This document shows, one piece after another, positions 8,840 through 18,927 of a stretch of 64,000 bases of DNA. A program made the position numbers and the translations under genes. Source of the DNA: Haemophilus sp. CCUG 60358 (GTDB taxonomy: Bacteria; Pseudomonadota; Gammaproteobacteria; Enterobacterales; Pasteurellaceae); the NCBI RefSeq assembly GCF_001679485.1, contig NZ_LZOZ01000014.1, positions 62,001 through 126,000 of the forward strand, written 5' to 3'. Positions within the stretch are counted from its first letter, which is position 1. Every line of letters begins with the position of its first letter. The notes under the pieces were generated by a model that was not told where the DNA came from, did not search any database, and worked only from the letters and a program-made list of their open reading frames with translations.

Positions 8840-9619
8840 TTAGCCATTTTTATTTTTTGCCGCTTTATAAAGTTCCATCGCTTCTGGTAATAAGCGTTGT
8901 AAGTTTTCTTGACGGGATTCATCACTCGGGTGAGTAGAAGCTAACACATCAAGTGCACCTTTAGAACCACCAGAGGCTTTAGCCATTTTTTGCCATAAGC
9001 CAGGCGCGACTTGTGGATTATAACCCGAGCGAGCCATTAACATGAGACCCACCTCATCGGCTTCAGTTTCAGCACTACGAGAGTACGGTTTATCTAAAGC
9101 AAAGTCTTTCGTGAGTGTCACTAAATCAGTCACATCGGCTCCAACCACAACAGACAGTGCTGTTCCACCAATAGCGCCTGCAATGGCACTCATGGTGCCG
9201 AAGTTGGCTTTGGCTTTACCATGTTCTTTTAAGGCGTGTGCCATTTCATGTCCCATTACAACGGCAATTTCATTGTCGTTTAGTTGTAAGGTATCTACTA
9301 AACCTGTGTAGAAAGCCATTTTCCCGCCTGGCATTGCCCAAGCATTGAGCTCTTTAGATTTAATGACATTGATTTGCCAATTAAACTTTAAGCCAGTTTC
9401 ATTCGCTTGGTTTGCATAAGGCACCATTTTGTTAAAGACGTGATGAATACGTCTTGCGGTATTTGATGTGGTATCAATCGCACCTTGTGAGCGAATTTTC
9501 CCCATTTCTTGTGTATAGCTGCTTGCTGCTTCTTGATTGATTGAGGCAGAATCCGCACAAGACGTGATAACCGCCCCTGCTAATACAGCAAAAGCAAAAC
9601 TTTTGAGTTGTTTTTTCAT
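8840..9619 (-). CDS. M48-family metalloprotease lipoprotein (LoiP/YggG-like)
   Basis: Predicted zinc endopeptidase anchored in the envelope. The 259 residues start with a lipoprotein signal: MKKQLKSFAFAVLAGAVITS, then Cys21 as the lipidated residue. The zinc motif HEMAH is at 124-128 (VVMGHEMAHALKEHG), and the third ligand is in the family motif SAETEADEVGLMLMARSGY. A conserved STHPSDESRQENL block near the C-terminus is typical of LoiP/YggG and BepA-like proteins. The short length, without TPR repeats, favours LoiP over BepA. The gene is convergent with acrB and divergent from mtr. A role in outer-membrane protein quality control is inferred from the family. Confidence 0.88.
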   Translation of the reverse strand: MKKQLKSFAFAVLAGAVITSCADSASINQEAASSYTQEMGKIRSQGAIDTTSNTARRIHHVFNKMVPYANQANETGLKFNWQINVIKSKELNAWAMPGGKMAFYTGLVDTLQLNDNEIAVVMGHEMAHALKEHGKAKANFGTMSAIAGAIGGTALSVVVGADVTDLVTLTKDFALDKPYSRSAETEADEVGLMLMARSGYNPQVAPGLWQKMAKASGGSKGALDVLASTHPSDESRQENLQRLLPEAMELYKAAKNKNG

Positions 9620-9683
9620 AAATTATCCTTTTGTTGAGATGGCTGATTATATGAATTTATTGCGTTTTGTCGATACAAAAAGA

Positions 9684-9719
9684 TTGTCTTTTAAATTTGT
9701 ACTACTATAATAGTGCAAA
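9684..9719 (+). promoter_or_regulatory. mtr promoter with overlapping TrpR-type operator
   Basis: TTGTCT (9684-9689), a 16-bp spacer and TATAAT (9706-9711) form a sigma-70 promoter. An imperfect 24-bp palindrome (9696-9719) covers the -10. Its core GTACTACTATAATAGTGC (9699-9716) matches 13 of 18 bases of the E. coli trp operator as I recall it, and 14 of 18 of the element in front of trpR in this window (62665-62682). TrpR repression of mtr is known in E. coli; here it is inferred. Confidence 0.65.
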
Positions 9720-9740
9720 TTTTTATTTTAGGACTTAACG

Positions 9741-10997
9741 ATGACAATAAAAAAATCTCCTTCTTTATTAGGCGGCGCCATGATTATTGCGGGTACCGCA
9801 ATTGGTGCCGGTATGCTTGCTAACCCAACCTCGACGGCGGGTGTATGGTTTATCGGCTCTATTCTGGTTTTGGTTTACACCTGGTTTTGTATGACCACAT
9901 CAGGTTTGATGATCTTAGAAGCCAACTTACATTATCCTACCGGCTCAAGCTTTGACACCATCGTGAAAGATTTGTTAGGAAAAGGTTGGAATATTATCAA
10001 TGGTCTTTCCGTTGCTTTCGTACTGTATATTTTAACCTATGCCTATATCACCTCTGGCGGCGGTATTACACAAAACTTGCTCAATCAAGCCTTGGGTTCC
10101 GCTGAAAGTGCGGTCGATATTGGACGTACTTCTGGTTCCTTGATTTTCTGTTTTATTCTTGCAGCTTTCGTCTGGCTTTCTACTAAAGCAGTGGATCGTT
10201 TCACAACCATTTTGATCGTTGGAATGGTGGTGGCTTTCTTCCTTTCTACTGCAGGTTTATTGAGCTCTGTAAAAACAGAGGTGTTATTCAATACCATTGC
10301 GGAAGGTGAACAAAGCTATTTGCCTTATTTATTGACCGCACTTCCAGTTTGCTTAGTGTCTTTTGGTTTCCACGGAAATGTACCGAGTCTCGTCAAATAT
10401 TACGATCGTGATGGTCGTCGCGTGATGAAATCGATCTTTATTGGTACAGGTTTAGCCTTAGTGATTTACATTTTATGGCAGCTTGCGGTGCAAGGTAATT
10501 TACCGCGTACCGAGTTTGCTCCGGTGATTGCAAAAGGTGGCGATGTATCAGCATTATTAGAAGCGTTACACAAATACATTGAAGTAGAATACATTGCCGT
10601 TGTGTTGAATTTCTTTGCTTATATGGCTATTGCGACTTCATTCTTAGGAGTGACTTTAGGGTTATTCGACTACATTGCCGATTTATTTAAATTTGATGAC
10701 AGCTTGTTAGGCAGAACCAAAACTACATTGGTGACGTTCTTACCGCCGTTATTATTAAGTTTACAATTCCCTTATGGCTTCGTGATTGCCATTGGTTATG
10801 CGGGATTAGCTGCAACCATTTGGGCAGCAATCGTACCAGCACTGCTTGCCAGAGCAAGTCGTCAAAAATTCCCAAATGCAACTTATAAAGTCTATGGTGG
10901 TAATTTTATGATTGGCTTTGTGATCTTATTCGGTGTGTTAAATATTGTGGCACAAGTAGGCGCAAACTTAGGATGGTTTGCAAGTTTCGCAGGATAA
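9741..10997 (+). CDS. mtr: Tryptophan-specific permease Mtr (HAAAP family)
   Basis: Inner-membrane proton symporter for tryptophan, with 418 residues and about eleven membrane segments. The family motif GGAMIIAGTAIGAGMLANP lies at 11-29. The long stretch TWFCMTTSGLMILEANL, then SSFDTIVKDLLGKGWN and AFVLYILTYAYI, follows E. coli Mtr closely and differs from the shorter TyrP. The C-terminal block FLGVTLGLFDYIADLF and IGYAGLAATIWAAIVPALLA also matches Mtr. A TrpR-like operator over its promoter supports a tryptophan role. TyrP is the main alternative and is less likely given the Mtr-like N-terminus and length. Confidence 0.9.
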   Translation: MTIKKSPSLLGGAMIIAGTAIGAGMLANPTSTAGVWFIGSILVLVYTWFCMTTSGLMILEANLHYPTGSSFDTIVKDLLGKGWNIINGLSVAFVLYILTYAYITSGGGITQNLLNQALGSAESAVDIGRTSGSLIFCFILAAFVWLSTKAVDRFTTILIVGMVVAFFLSTAGLLSSVKTEVLFNTIAEGEQSYLPYLLTALPVCLVSFGFHGNVPSLVKYYDRDGRRVMKSIFIGTGLALVIYILWQLAVQGNLPRTEFAPVIAKGGDVSALLEALHKYIEVEYIAVVLNFFAYMAIATSFLGVTLGLFDYIADLFKFDDSLLGRTKTTLVTFLPPLLLSLQFPYGFVIAIGYAGLAATIWAAIVPALLARASRQKFPNATYKVYGGNFMIGFVILFGVLNIVAQVGANLGWFASFAG

Positions 10998-11061
10998 GTT
11001 TTCACGTTAATATGTAGGGGCGTATCAAATACGCCCTTTTTAATTTTGCATAGGAAACAAA

Positions 11062-11835
11062 ATGAATAACAAAACGAGTGTTTACGATAAAGAAAACTTC
11101 TTTGCGCTTTATCAAAAACTTCGATCTAATCCCATCAGTCTCAATGAAATAGTGGAAAAGCCAACGATGCTTTCCCTATTACCTGATTTACAAGGGAAAA
11201 AATTACTCGATCTAGGTTGTGGAACAGGTGGACATTTGCAACTCTATTTAGAACGCGATGCGGCGAGTGTAGTGGGAACAGATCTTTCAGTTAAAATGCT
11301 CGAGCAAGCCGAAAAAGATCTACAAAAGTGCAGTCAATTTTCAGGGCGTTTTTCGTTATATCAGTTACCGATGGAAAAATTAACAGAATTGCCAGAACGT
11401 GATTTTGATGTCATTACCAGCTCTTTTGCTTTTCATTATATTGAGGATTTTCCCGCTTTATTAGCGATGATAGCCAATAAGCTTAAGCCTAACGGCACAT
11501 TAGTTTTTTCCCAAGAGCATCCGATTACGACTAGCCATAAAGAAGGGGAACGCTGGGAAAAAAATGAGCAAAAACAGCAAGTCGCTTATCGTTTAAATCA
11601 TTACCGTGATGAAGGATTGAGAGAGCGAAATTGGTTTCGACAACCTTTCAAAACGTATCACCGCACGACAGCAACAATTATTAATGATTTAATTGCCGCA
11701 GGTTTTCAAATTGAACAAATGGCTGAACCAATGTTAGCCGAGCAGCCACAATGGCATGATGAATTTAAAGATTTGCGGCATCGTCCCCCTTTATTGTTTA
11801 TTAAAGCAAGAAAAGTGATGAATTTAACAAAATAA
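11062..11835 (+). CDS. Class I SAM-dependent methyltransferase, substrate unknown
   Basis: Small-molecule-type methyltransferase of 257 residues. Motif I is KLLDLGCGTGGHLQLYLE (about 47-64), followed by VVGTDLSVKMLEQAEK, the usual acidic residue that binds the SAM ribose. A motif IV-like segment FDVITSSFAFHYIEDFPALL comes next. No membrane segment or signal peptide is visible. It stands alone, 64 bp after mtr, with an ATG at 11062 and an AGGA ribosome-binding site about 8 bp before it. The substrate cannot be predicted. The fold resembles UbiE/BioC-like enzymes, but the specific marks of those families are absent. Confidence 0.8.
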   Translation: MNNKTSVYDKENFFALYQKLRSNPISLNEIVEKPTMLSLLPDLQGKKLLDLGCGTGGHLQLYLERDAASVVGTDLSVKMLEQAEKDLQKCSQFSGRFSLYQLPMEKLTELPERDFDVITSSFAFHYIEDFPALLAMIANKLKPNGTLVFSQEHPITTSHKEGERWEKNEQKQQVAYRLNHYRDEGLRERNWFRQPFKTYHRTTATIINDLIAAGFQIEQMAEPMLAEQPQWHDEFKDLRHRPPLLFIKARKVMNLTK

Positions 11836-11929
11836 ACTGGTTTTTGACCGCACTTTATGGTATAAATCGCACCGCTGTTTTTGGGTTTCAAAAGCAGCGT
11901 TTTTAATTATTAACAACACACACATATCA

Positions 11930-12004
11930 TTAAGGCTTAATCGGGGTGCCAAACGGTCGATTAGCTGATATGTGGAGGCTCAACCCCAACAAAAGGAAAA
12001 TATT
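11930..12004 (+). ncRNA. rpsB 5' leader (S2 autoregulatory element, t44-like)
   Basis: Structured leader directly before rpsB. GCTTAATCG (11935-11943) pairs with CGATTAGC (11958-11965) with one bulge. GGGGT (11943-11947) can pair with ACCCC (11983-11987), and a ribosome-binding site follows. Gammaproteobacteria carry a conserved rpsB leader through which S2 represses its own operon. Assignment rests on position and the visible pairings; a covariance-model search was not possible. Confidence 0.6.
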
Positions 12005-12727
12005 ATGGCACAAGTTTCAATGCGCGACATGATCAACGCGGGCGTACACTTCGGACACCAAACTCGTTACTGGAACCCACAAATGAAACCTTTCATTTTT
12101 GGTGCTCGTAACGGTGTTCATATCATCAACTTAGAAAAAACTTTACCTTTATTCAACGAAGCTTTAGCGGAATTAACCCGTATTGCTAGCAACAACGGTA
12201 AAGTATTATTCGTTGGTACTAAACGCGCGGCTCAAGAAGCAGTACAAGCTGCAGCATTAGACTGTCAACAATATTACGTAAACCACCGTTGGTTAGGTGG
12301 TATGTTGACTAACTGGAAAACCGTTCGTCAATCAATTAAACGTTTAAAAGATTTAGAAACTCAATCTCAAGACGGTACTTTTGACAAATTAACCAAAAAA
12401 GAAGCGTTAATGCGTACCCGTGAGATGGAAAAACTTGAATTAAGCCTTGGCGGTATCAAAGATATGGGCGGCTTACCAGATGCGTTATTCGTTATCGGTG
12501 CAGACCACGAACATATCGCTGTTAAAGAAGCAAACAACCTAGGTATTCCTGTATTTGCTATCGTTGATACTAACTCAACTCCAGCTGGCGTAGATTTCGT
12601 TATCCCTGGTAACGATGATGCGACTCGTGCTATCCAACTTTACGTTTCTGCAGCTGCAGCAGCGGTTAAAGAAGGTCGTGGTAACGAAGCTCAAGTTGCT
12701 GAAGAATTAGCAGCTGACGCAGAATAA
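12005..12727 (+). CDS. rpsB: 30S ribosomal protein S2
   Basis: Small-subunit ribosomal protein bound near the head-platform junction, required for S1 docking. 240 residues from the ATG at 12005. The reading frame extends 11 codons upstream, but the canonical S2 start [20 protein letters not shown] and the GGAAAA ribosome-binding site at 11995-12000 fix the start. Signature segments include [33 protein letters not shown] and [14 protein letters not shown]. It is followed by tsf, as in most bacteria, with an attenuator hairpin between them. Confidence 0.97.
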   Translation: MAQVSMRDMINAGVHFGHQTRYWNPQMKPFIFGARNGVHIINLEKTLPLFNEALAELTRIASNNGKVLFVGTKRAAQEAVQAAALDCQQYYVNHRWLGGMLTNWKTVRQSIKRLKDLETQSQDGTFDKLTKKEALMRTREMEKLELSLGGIKDMGGLPDALFVIGADHEHIAVKEANNLGIPVFAIVDTNSTPAGVDFVIPGNDDATRAIQLYVSAAAAAVKEGRGNEAQVAEELAADAE

Positions 12728-12778
12728 TTTAAGTTTTGCAATAAGGCGAAGCCCTTAATAATCGAACGATTAATTGGC

Positions 12779-12810
12779 ATAGGGGCTAAAATTTAGCCCC
12801 TATATTTTTA
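12779..12810 (+). terminator. Attenuator hairpin between rpsB and tsf
   Basis: ATAGGGGCTAAA (12779-12790) and TTTAGCCCCTAT (12792-12803) form a strong stem followed by ATTTTTA. In E. coli a partial terminator at the same place gives more S2 than EF-Ts message. The same role is inferred here. Confidence 0.75.
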
Positions 12811-12860
12811 TCTAAAAGTGCGGTCAAAATAAATCGCATTTTCGACAGAGGATTTTTAAA

Positions 12861-13712
12861 ATGGCTGAAATCACAGCATCATTAGTAAAAGAACTTCGTG
12901 AACGTACCGGTGCCGGTATGATGGAATGTAAAAAAGCATTAGTTGAAGCAAACGGTGATATCGAGTTAGCAATCGACAACATGCGTAAATCTGGTCAAGC
13001 TAAAGCAGCTAAAAAAGCAGGCCGTGTTGCAGCTGAAGGTGTTATCCTTGCTCGTGTAGAAAATGGTTTCGGTGTATTAGTTGAAATGAACTGTGAAACT
13101 GACTTCGTAGCAAAAGATGCTGGCTTCTTAGGTTTAGCAAACGAAGTAGCTGATTTCGCAGCAGCACACAAAGGTACCACTATCGAAGCGTTACAAGCAC
13201 AATTTGAAGAAAAACGTGCTGCATTAGTGGCTAAAATCGGTGAGAACATGAACATCCGTCGTGTTGCTTACTTAGATGGTCAAGTTATTGCTCAATACTT
13301 ACACGGTGCGAAAATCGGTGTGTTAGTTGCGGGTGAAGGTTCAGCTGATGAACTTAAAAAAGTGGCAATGCACGTAGCAGCATCTAAACCAGAATTCGTG
13401 AACCCAGAAGATGTACCTGCAGAAGTAGTTGAACACGAGCGTCAAATCCAAATTGATATCGCAGTTAACTCTGGCAAACCAAAAGAAATCGCAGAGAAAA
13501 TGGTTGAAGGTCGTATGAAGAAATTCACTGGTGAAGTTTCATTAACAGGTCAACCATTCGTCATGGATCCTTCTGTATCTGTAGGTGACTTCTTAAAATC
13601 AGTAAACACTTCAGTGTCTAACTTCATCCGTTTAGAAGTGGGTGAAGGTATCGAGAAAAAAGAAGAAGATTTCGCAGCTGAAGTTGCAAAAATCACTGGC
13701 GGTAACGCTTAA
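12861..13712 (+). CDS. tsf: Translation elongation factor Ts
   Basis: Guanine-nucleotide exchange factor that recycles EF-Tu from its GDP to its GTP form. 283 residues. The N-terminal UBA-like module holds the signature [16 protein letters not shown] and [15 protein letters not shown]. The EF-Tu contact motif [10 protein letters not shown] (about 74-83) follows, then two subdomains. It lies 133 bp after rpsB behind an attenuator, with a strong ribosome-binding site AGAGGA at 12847-12852. Codon use is biased to preferred codons, as in other translation genes here. A terminator follows directly. Confidence 0.97.
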   Translation: MAEITASLVKELRERTGAGMMECKKALVEANGDIELAIDNMRKSGQAKAAKKAGRVAAEGVILARVENGFGVLVEMNCETDFVAKDAGFLGLANEVADFAAAHKGTTIEALQAQFEEKRAALVAKIGENMNIRRVAYLDGQVIAQYLHGAKIGVLVAGEGSADELKKVAMHVAASKPEFVNPEDVPAEVVEHERQIQIDIAVNSGKPKEIAEKMVEGRMKKFTGEVSLTGQPFVMDPSVSVGDFLKSVNTSVSNFIRLEVGEGIEKKEEDFAAEVAKITGGNA

Positions 13713-13730
13713 TTTTCTCCATTGAGATAT

Positions 13731-13763
13731 AAAAAAGCCGATATTCAATATCGGCTTTTTTGT
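13731..13763 (+). terminator. Terminator after tsf
   Basis: AAAAAAGCCGATATT (13731-13745), one base, AATATCGGCTTTTTT (13747-13761). The A and T tracts on both sides let it also end the convergent transcript from the downstream gene. Confidence 0.85.
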
Positions 13764-13786
13764 TGTCTTAAATTTGAGATATTTCT

Positions 13787-15346
13787 CTATTTATTCGGAC
13801 GAATATCAATGGCAGGGTCTGCATCTTTACGATATTTTTCTTCAATCATTTTTTTCAGTCCATAGTCATCTGTGTCAGCTTGTTCAGAGAATAAATCTTC
13901 CTCTAATGTGAGCTTAGGATTTTTAATCCCTATCCAATTAGCGATGCCTTCTAAGAAATTCAAACCAGATTTAAAGGCTTTGTATTCTTTACGTGCCGTA
14001 TCATCAGATGAAATCTTAAAGAGCGGAATATTATGATGTAATTGGCTGTGACAGTTTTGATTAAACAAGGTTACACCATGTTTATCATCTTCCTGATGAC
14101 ATAAACCATGATCTGAAAAATAAATCATGGAGAAAGTGCGGTGTGTTTTTTGCTCGTTTTCTTTGAGCGTTTCATACACTTTCTTAATAAAATCATCGGT
14201 TTTCTTAATGGATGTAATATAGCAATTTAAGTATTCGTTCTTTTTCTCGATTTCATTGTCGCTGAAAATTTTTGGATAATCTTCAACACGATCGCAAGCA
14301 AGAGGATGTGAACCATAAATGTGTAACACAATAAAGCGTTTACCTTGTGTTGGATCTTCTAAAACTTGGGCAAATTTAGGGATTAAATCAAAATCGCTGT
14401 AGTTTGTCGAATTAAAACTCCCGCCTTTTTTCAAGAAAATGGTTTCATCAGATTTGGATGCAAGCGAAGCAACTGGCGTGTCATATTCACCTAAGAAGCC
14501 TTGGTTTGATAACCAATAGGTTTTTACGCCCGCGGACTTAATCAGATCCACTAAGCTTAAATCATAGTTTGGTTCCCATTTTTCTTTGTCTGGTAAAGTT
14601 AACATTAAGCGCAATGAGGCGACAGTGTTGGTTCCGGCAGATGTCATTCCATCAATAAGTGTGCCATTTGCTGATGACATAAATGGCGTGTCATTAACAG
14701 GATAGCCATAAGCATGTAAGTAGTCTTTTCGCGCACTTTCACCCAAAATAATCACATAATCTTGGTATTTCGAATTTTCTAATGTGGATTGTCCCCAGTT
14801 GCTTTCTTGTGACATTTTTTTCAATTTTTGCCATTCATCAACGATTTTAACAGTGGAATCAATGGTTTCTTTTAATGGTGCAGCAATTGGTAAGTTATAA
14901 CCAATTAACAAGGTAGCCAAAGCGATAAATGTTTTATTGCGATAAAATTTCACGCCAAATTTGACCGCACTTTTGTAATGTAAAAAGACTAATAGTGGAA
15001 TAGCCAATGCGGCTAAATAGCTACTTACTGGAATTTGTAGCAGAAATTCTTTGGTTTCCAACATATCTGTCGCAAGAACCGAAGCGATATATTGGTAACT
15101 TGGTGCGCCAAAATTTAAACCTGTTGGTGTATAAAATGCATGTAAGCAAACTAATGGCAACAAAATTAAATAGAAGGATTTTCGGCTGCTACTTAACAAA
15201 ATAATGAAAATAGCCGTGAGTAAAATCAGACTAATAGATGGCTCAGGAAACATCCCTGAACCTCGTAAAATCAAATAACCAGCAGCAATGGCACAAGCCA
15301 AAGAAAAAAGTGCGGTTAAAATTTGTGAGGTTTTTGAAATCTTCAT
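13787..15346 (-). CDS. Phosphoethanolamine transferase-like inner-membrane protein (CptA/OpgE-type)
   Basis: Predicted enzyme moving phosphoethanolamine from phosphatidylethanolamine onto an envelope glycan or lipopolysaccharide. 519 residues, with four to five membrane helices in the first ~160 and a periplasmic sulfatase-fold domain from about 195. The metal-binding start is [19 protein letters not shown]. The segment [16 protein letters not shown] holds the candidate nucleophilic Thr, and YFSDHGLCH gives the Asp-His metal ligands. The DKHG segment that follows is also usual. It lies divergent from pyrH. The acceptor cannot be read from sequence: lipid A (EptA), heptose (EptB/CptA) and glucans (OpgE) are all possible in this superfamily. 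Confidence 0.8.
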   Translation of the reverse strand: MKISKTSQILTALFSLACAIAAGYLILRGSGMFPEPSISLILLTAIFIILLSSSRKSFYLILLPLVCLHAFYTPTGLNFGAPSYQYIASVLATDMLETKEFLLQIPVSSYLAALAIPLLVFLHYKSAVKFGVKFYRNKTFIALATLLIGYNLPIAAPLKETIDSTVKIVDEWQKLKKMSQESNWGQSTLENSKYQDYVIILGESARKDYLHAYGYPVNDTPFMSSANGTLIDGMTSAGTNTVASLRLMLTLPDKEKWEPNYDLSLVDLIKSAGVKTYWLSNQGFLGEYDTPVASLASKSDETIFLKKGGSFNSTNYSDFDLIPKFAQVLEDPTQGKRFIVLHIYGSHPLACDRVEDYPKIFSDNEIEKKNEYLNCYITSIKKTDDFIKKVYETLKENEQKTHRTFSMIYFSDHGLCHQEDDKHGVTLFNQNCHSQLHHNIPLFKISSDDTARKEYKAFKSGLNFLEGIANWIGIKNPKLTLEEDLFSEQADTDDYGLKKMIEEKYRKDADPAIDIRPNK

Positions 15347-15471
15347 AAAGTTTACCTATAAAATCAAAACAGCGATATTTTATCGCACTTTTCTGACCAA
15401 TTTCCATTTTTAACTTTTTCGCTCTTTTGCTAGAATAAGCCAAATTTTGTAACCGACAAAGGAAAAGACAA

Positions 15472-16185
15472 ATGAGCCAACCAATTTACAAACGTATTTT
15501 ATTGAAATTAAGTGGTGAAGCATTACAAGGGGATGAGGGATTCGGTATCGATCCTTCGATTCTTGATCGTATGGCGTTAGAGATTAAAGAATTAATTGAA
15601 ATGGGTGTGGAAGTTGGTGTTGTGCTCGGCGGTGGTAACTTATTCCGTGGCGCAAAATTAGCTAAAGCGGGGATGAATCGCGTAGTGGGCGATCATATGG
15701 GGATGCTTGCAACCGTGATGAATGGTTTGGCGATGCGTGATGCGCTTCACCGTGCAGATGTGAATGCGAAGTTAATGTCTGCATTCCAATTAAATGGTAT
15801 TTGCGATACTTATAACTGGTCTGAAGCGATTAAAATGTTGCGTGAAAAACGTGTCGTAATTTTCTCTGCAGGTACGGGGAGCCCGTTCTTTACCACAGAT
15901 TCGGCGGCATGCTTACGTGGTATCGAAATTGAAGCGGATATCGTGTTAAAAGCGACCAAAGTTGATGGCGTGTATGATTGCGACCCAGCAAAAAATCCTA
16001 ACGCGAAGCTATACCATAAATTATCTTATGCAGAAGTGATTGATAAAGAATTACAAGTAATGGATTTAGCTGCATTCACACTTGCGCGTGACCACGGTAT
16101 GCCAATTCGTGTATTTAATATGTGTAAACCAGGTGCGTTACGCAAAGTTGTACTCGGTACAGAAGAAGGCACAACGATTAGTTAA
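15472..16185 (+). CDS. pyrH: Uridylate (UMP) kinase
   Basis: Phosphorylates UMP to UDP with ATP, an essential step in pyrimidine nucleotide supply. 237 residues of the amino-acid-kinase fold. The phosphate-binding start is [20 protein letters not shown], the glycine-rich loop is [14 protein letters not shown], and [20 protein letters not shown] binds UMP. Its own terminator follows, then frr 124 bp downstream. The pyrH-frr-dxr-uppS-cdsA order is widespread in gammaproteobacteria. Confidence 0.97.
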   Translation: MSQPIYKRILLKLSGEALQGDEGFGIDPSILDRMALEIKELIEMGVEVGVVLGGGNLFRGAKLAKAGMNRVVGDHMGMLATVMNGLAMRDALHRADVNAKLMSAFQLNGICDTYNWSEAIKMLREKRVVIFSAGTGSPFFTTDSAACLRGIEIEADIVLKATKVDGVYDCDPAKNPNAKLYHKLSYAEVIDKELQVMDLAAFTLARDHGMPIRVFNMCKPGALRKVVLGTEEGTTIS

Positions 16186-16203
16186 TTTTTTAAAGAATAA
16201 AAT

Positions 16204-16228
16204 GGCGAGAGACTATCTCGCCTTTTTT
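16204..16228 (+). terminator. Terminator after pyrH
   Basis: GGCGAGA (16204-16210), loop GACTA, TCTCGCC (16216-16222), then six T. Confidence 0.85.
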
Positions 16229-16309
16229 ATGAATAAATTTATTCAAAACTCCCTAAAAATCCAGTAAAATCACTGTGTTTTATCTTTATTTATTTAAAAG
16301 GACAGATGA

Positions 16310-16867
16310 ATGATTAATGAAATTAAACAAGATGCTGAAGCTCGTATGGAAAAAAGCCTCGAAGCGTTGCGTGGACATATTGCAAAAATCCGTACAGGTC
16401 GTGCTCAACCTAGCTTATTAGACGCTATCCAAGTGGAATACTATGGTGCAGCGACGCCACTTCGTCAATTGGCTAACGTTGTTGCAGAAGATGCGCGTAC
16501 TTTAGCGGTAACAGTATTTGACCGTTCTTTAATCAGTGCAGTAGAAAAAGCAATTTTAACGTCTGATTTAGGTTTAAACCCATCTTCAGCAGGTACAACA
16601 ATTCGCGTGCCTCTTCCTCCATTAACTGAAGAACGTCGTCGCGATTTAATCAAAATCGTAAAAAGCGAAGGTGAACAAGGTAAAGTCGCGATTCGTAACG
16701 TACGTCGTGATGCAAATGATAAAATCAAAGCATTATTAAAAGACAAAGAAATCAGCGAAAACGATCAACACAAAGCGGAAGAAATCATTCAAAAAGTGAC
16801 TGATAGCTATATCAAAAAAGTGGATGAGATCTTAGCTGATAAAGAAAAAGAATTAATGGATTTCTAA
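16310..16867 (+). CDS. frr: Ribosome recycling factor
   Basis: Splits the post-termination ribosome together with EF-G. 185 residues, the standard length. Domain I helices include the signature [20 protein letters not shown] (about 27-46), and the middle domain II carries PLRQLANV through [21 protein letters not shown]. The C-terminal long helix has [21 protein letters not shown] ribosome-binding site AAAGGA is at 16297-16302. A terminator separates it from dxr. Confidence 0.97.
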   Translation: MINEIKQDAEARMEKSLEALRGHIAKIRTGRAQPSLLDAIQVEYYGAATPLRQLANVVAEDARTLAVTVFDRSLISAVEKAILTSDLGLNPSSAGTTIRVPLPPLTEERRRDLIKIVKSEGEQGKVAIRNVRRDANDKIKALLKDKEISENDQHKAEEIIQKVTDSYIKKVDEILADKEKELMDF

Positions 16868-16885
16868 TTGTCGAACCATGTTTTG

Positions 16886-16912
16886 GGGCAGACCAAGTGT
16901 CTGCCCTTGTTC
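16886..16912 (+). terminator. Terminator after frr
   Basis: GGGCAGAC (16886-16893), loop CAAGT, GTCTGCCC (16899-16906), then TTGTTCT. The T tract is interrupted, so read-through into dxr is likely. Confidence 0.7.
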
Positions 16913-16956
16913 TATTCTGATGAAGAAATAAAAGCACAAAGTGCGGTCGAAATTTT

Positions 16957-18156
16957 ATGCAAAAACAAAATCTTGTTATTTTAGGATCAACAGGTTCTAT
17001 TGGTCATAGCACCCTTTCAGTTATCGAACATAACTCCGACAAATACCATGCCTTTGCGTTAGTGGGAGGCAAAAATGTTGAGACAATGTTTGAACAATGC
17101 GTGAAATTTCAACCGCACTTTGCCGCACTAGATGACGAAAATGCGGCAAAGGTATTGCGAGAAAAATTAGCTTCACACCACATTAAAACGGAAGTCTTAG
17201 CAGGACAAAAAGCCATTTGTGAGCTAGCAGCACATCCTGATGCGGATCAAGTGATGGCAGCAATTGTGGGGGCAGCTGGATTACTACCGACCCTTTCAGC
17301 AGTGAAAGCGAGTAAGAAAGTCTTACTTGCTAACAAAGAATCTTTAGTGACTTGTGGTCAAATTTTTATTGATGCAGTAAAACAATTCAAAGCAAAATTA
17401 TTGCCTGTTGATAGTGAGCATAACGCGATTTTTCAATCTTTACCGCCTGAAGCGCAAGAAAAAGTTGGGTTCTGTCCTTTGAAAGAATTGGGCGTCAGTA
17501 AAATTGTCTTAACTGGTTCTGGTGGGCCTTTCCGTTATACGCCATTAAATGAGTTTGAACATATTACTCCCGCACAAGCCGTCGCCCACCCAAACTGGTC
17601 AATGGGTAAAAAAATCTCCGTGGATTCTGCCACGATGATGAATAAAGGTTTAGAGTACATTGAAGCCCGCTGGCTCTTCAATGCATCGGCTGATGAAATG
17701 GAAGTGATCATTCATCCTCAATCTATTATTCATTCAATGGTGCGCTATGTAGATGGCTCGGTCATTGCTCAAATGGGCAATCCGGATATGCGCACGCCAA
17801 TTGCGGAAACCATGGCTTATCCAAATCGTACTGTTAGTGGTGTGAAACCATTAGATTTCTTTAAAATCAAAGAATTGACGTTTATCGAACCTGATTTTAA
17901 TCGTTATCCAAATTTAAAATTAGCGATCGATGCTTTTGCAGAAGGGCAGTATGCGACAACCGCTATGAATGCAGCAAATGAAATTGCAGTACAAGCCTTT
18001 TTAGATGGCTATATTAAATTTATGGATATTGCGAAAATTAACCAAGCAGCGGTTGAGAAAATGCAATCTTCTATAATTTCAAGCATTGATAATGTATTAG
18101 CCGTAGATAAGCAAGCACGTGAATTAGCAGCTTTGCTGATTAAAAAGTTAATGTAG
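16957..18156 (+). CDS. dxr: 1-deoxy-D-xylulose 5-phosphate reductoisomerase
   Basis: Second step of the MEP isoprenoid pathway: converts DXP to 2-C-methyl-D-erythritol 4-phosphate with NADPH, the target of fosmidomycin. 399 residues. The NADPH-binding motif is [14 protein letters not shown] (about 8-21). The metal-binding segment [14 protein letters not shown] holds an acidic ligand, and [16 protein letters not shown] and the flap region HPNWSMG follow. No clear Shine-Dalgarno is visible: the start follows an uptake signal at 16939-16947. It feeds uppS, the next gene, with isoprenoid units and belongs to the long envelope gene set. Confidence 0.96.
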   Translation: MQKQNLVILGSTGSIGHSTLSVIEHNSDKYHAFALVGGKNVETMFEQCVKFQPHFAALDDENAAKVLREKLASHHIKTEVLAGQKAICELAAHPDADQVMAAIVGAAGLLPTLSAVKASKKVLLANKESLVTCGQIFIDAVKQFKAKLLPVDSEHNAIFQSLPPEAQEKVGFCPLKELGVSKIVLTGSGGPFRYTPLNEFEHITPAQAVAHPNWSMGKKISVDSATMMNKGLEYIEARWLFNASADEMEVIIHPQSIIHSMVRYVDGSVIAQMGNPDMRTPIAETMAYPNRTVSGVKPLDFFKIKELTFIEPDFNRYPNLKLAIDAFAEGQYATTAMNAANEIAVQAFLDGYIKFMDIAKINQAAVEKMQSSIISSIDNVLAVDKQARELAALLIKKLM

Positions 18157-18196
18157 AATACACCAAAGTGCGGTCACAAAATTCGAATATTTTAGA

Positions 18197-18916
18197 ATGA
18201 AAGAACTTGATAACAATAATATTCCCGAACACGTTGCCATCATAATGGATGGTAATGGGCGCTGGGCGAAACAACAAAATAAGCTGCGTATTTTTGGCCA
18301 TACAAATGGGGTGGCGGCTGTTCGCCGTGCGGTGAGCTATGCACGACAAACTGGCATCAAATTTTTGACGTTATATGCGTTTAGCAGCGAAAACTGGAAT
18401 CGCCCCGAGCAAGAAGTGAGCGCTTTAATGACGCTCTTTATGCAAGCGCTTGATCGAGAAGTCAAAAAATTACATAAAAATAATATTCGTTTAAAGATTA
18501 TCGGTGATGTTTCTCGTTTTAGTGAAAAATTGCAAGAGAAGATCGTAAAAGCAGAAAATTTAACGGGAAATAATACCGCACTGACTTTAAATATTGCGGC
18601 GAATTACGGTGGTTGTTGGGATATTGTTCAAGCGACCCAACAATTAGCTGAAAAAGTAAAAAATAATGAGATTTCGGTGAGTGATATTAATGAATCACTT
18701 TTCCAGCAACATTTAGTCACACAAGATGAGCCGCCGGTCGATTTGTTAATTCGGACGAGCGGTGAGCAACGCATTAGTAATTTCTTACTTTGGCAAATTG
18801 CGTATGCGGAATTGTGTTTTTTAGATGTGCTTTGGCCGGATTTTAGTGAAAAAGATTTTAATCAGGCAATTGCCTGCTATCAACAACGTCATCGCCGTTT
18901 TGGCGGGACAGAATAA
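18197..18916 (+). CDS. uppS: Undecaprenyl diphosphate synthase (cis-prenyltransferase)
   Basis: Adds eight isopentenyl units in cis to farnesyl diphosphate, giving the C55 carrier lipid for peptidoglycan and O-antigen. 239 residues. The catalytic Asp is in [10 protein letters not shown] (about 17-26). The FPP-binding stretch is [28 protein letters not shown] (residues run on either side of about 50-77), and the C-terminal motif is [19 protein letters not shown]. It is 40 bp after dxr and 11 bp before cdsA, consistent with one operon. Confidence 0.97.
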   Translation: MKELDNNNIPEHVAIIMDGNGRWAKQQNKLRIFGHTNGVAAVRRAVSYARQTGIKFLTLYAFSSENWNRPEQEVSALMTLFMQALDREVKKLHKNNIRLKIIGDVSRFSEKLQEKIVKAENLTGNNTALTLNIAANYGGCWDIVQATQQLAEKVKNNEISVSDINESLFQQHLVTQDEPPVDLLIRTSGEQRISNFLLWQIAYAELCFLDVLWPDFSEKDFNQAIACYQQRHRRFGGTE

Positions 18917-18927
18917 GCGGAGAACTT

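Noticed and set aside
9671..9679. TTTGT-CGAT-ACAAA dyad upstream of mtr as a TyrR box
   Set aside because: Arms and spacing do not match TGTAAA-N6-TTTACA. The TrpR-like site fits far better.
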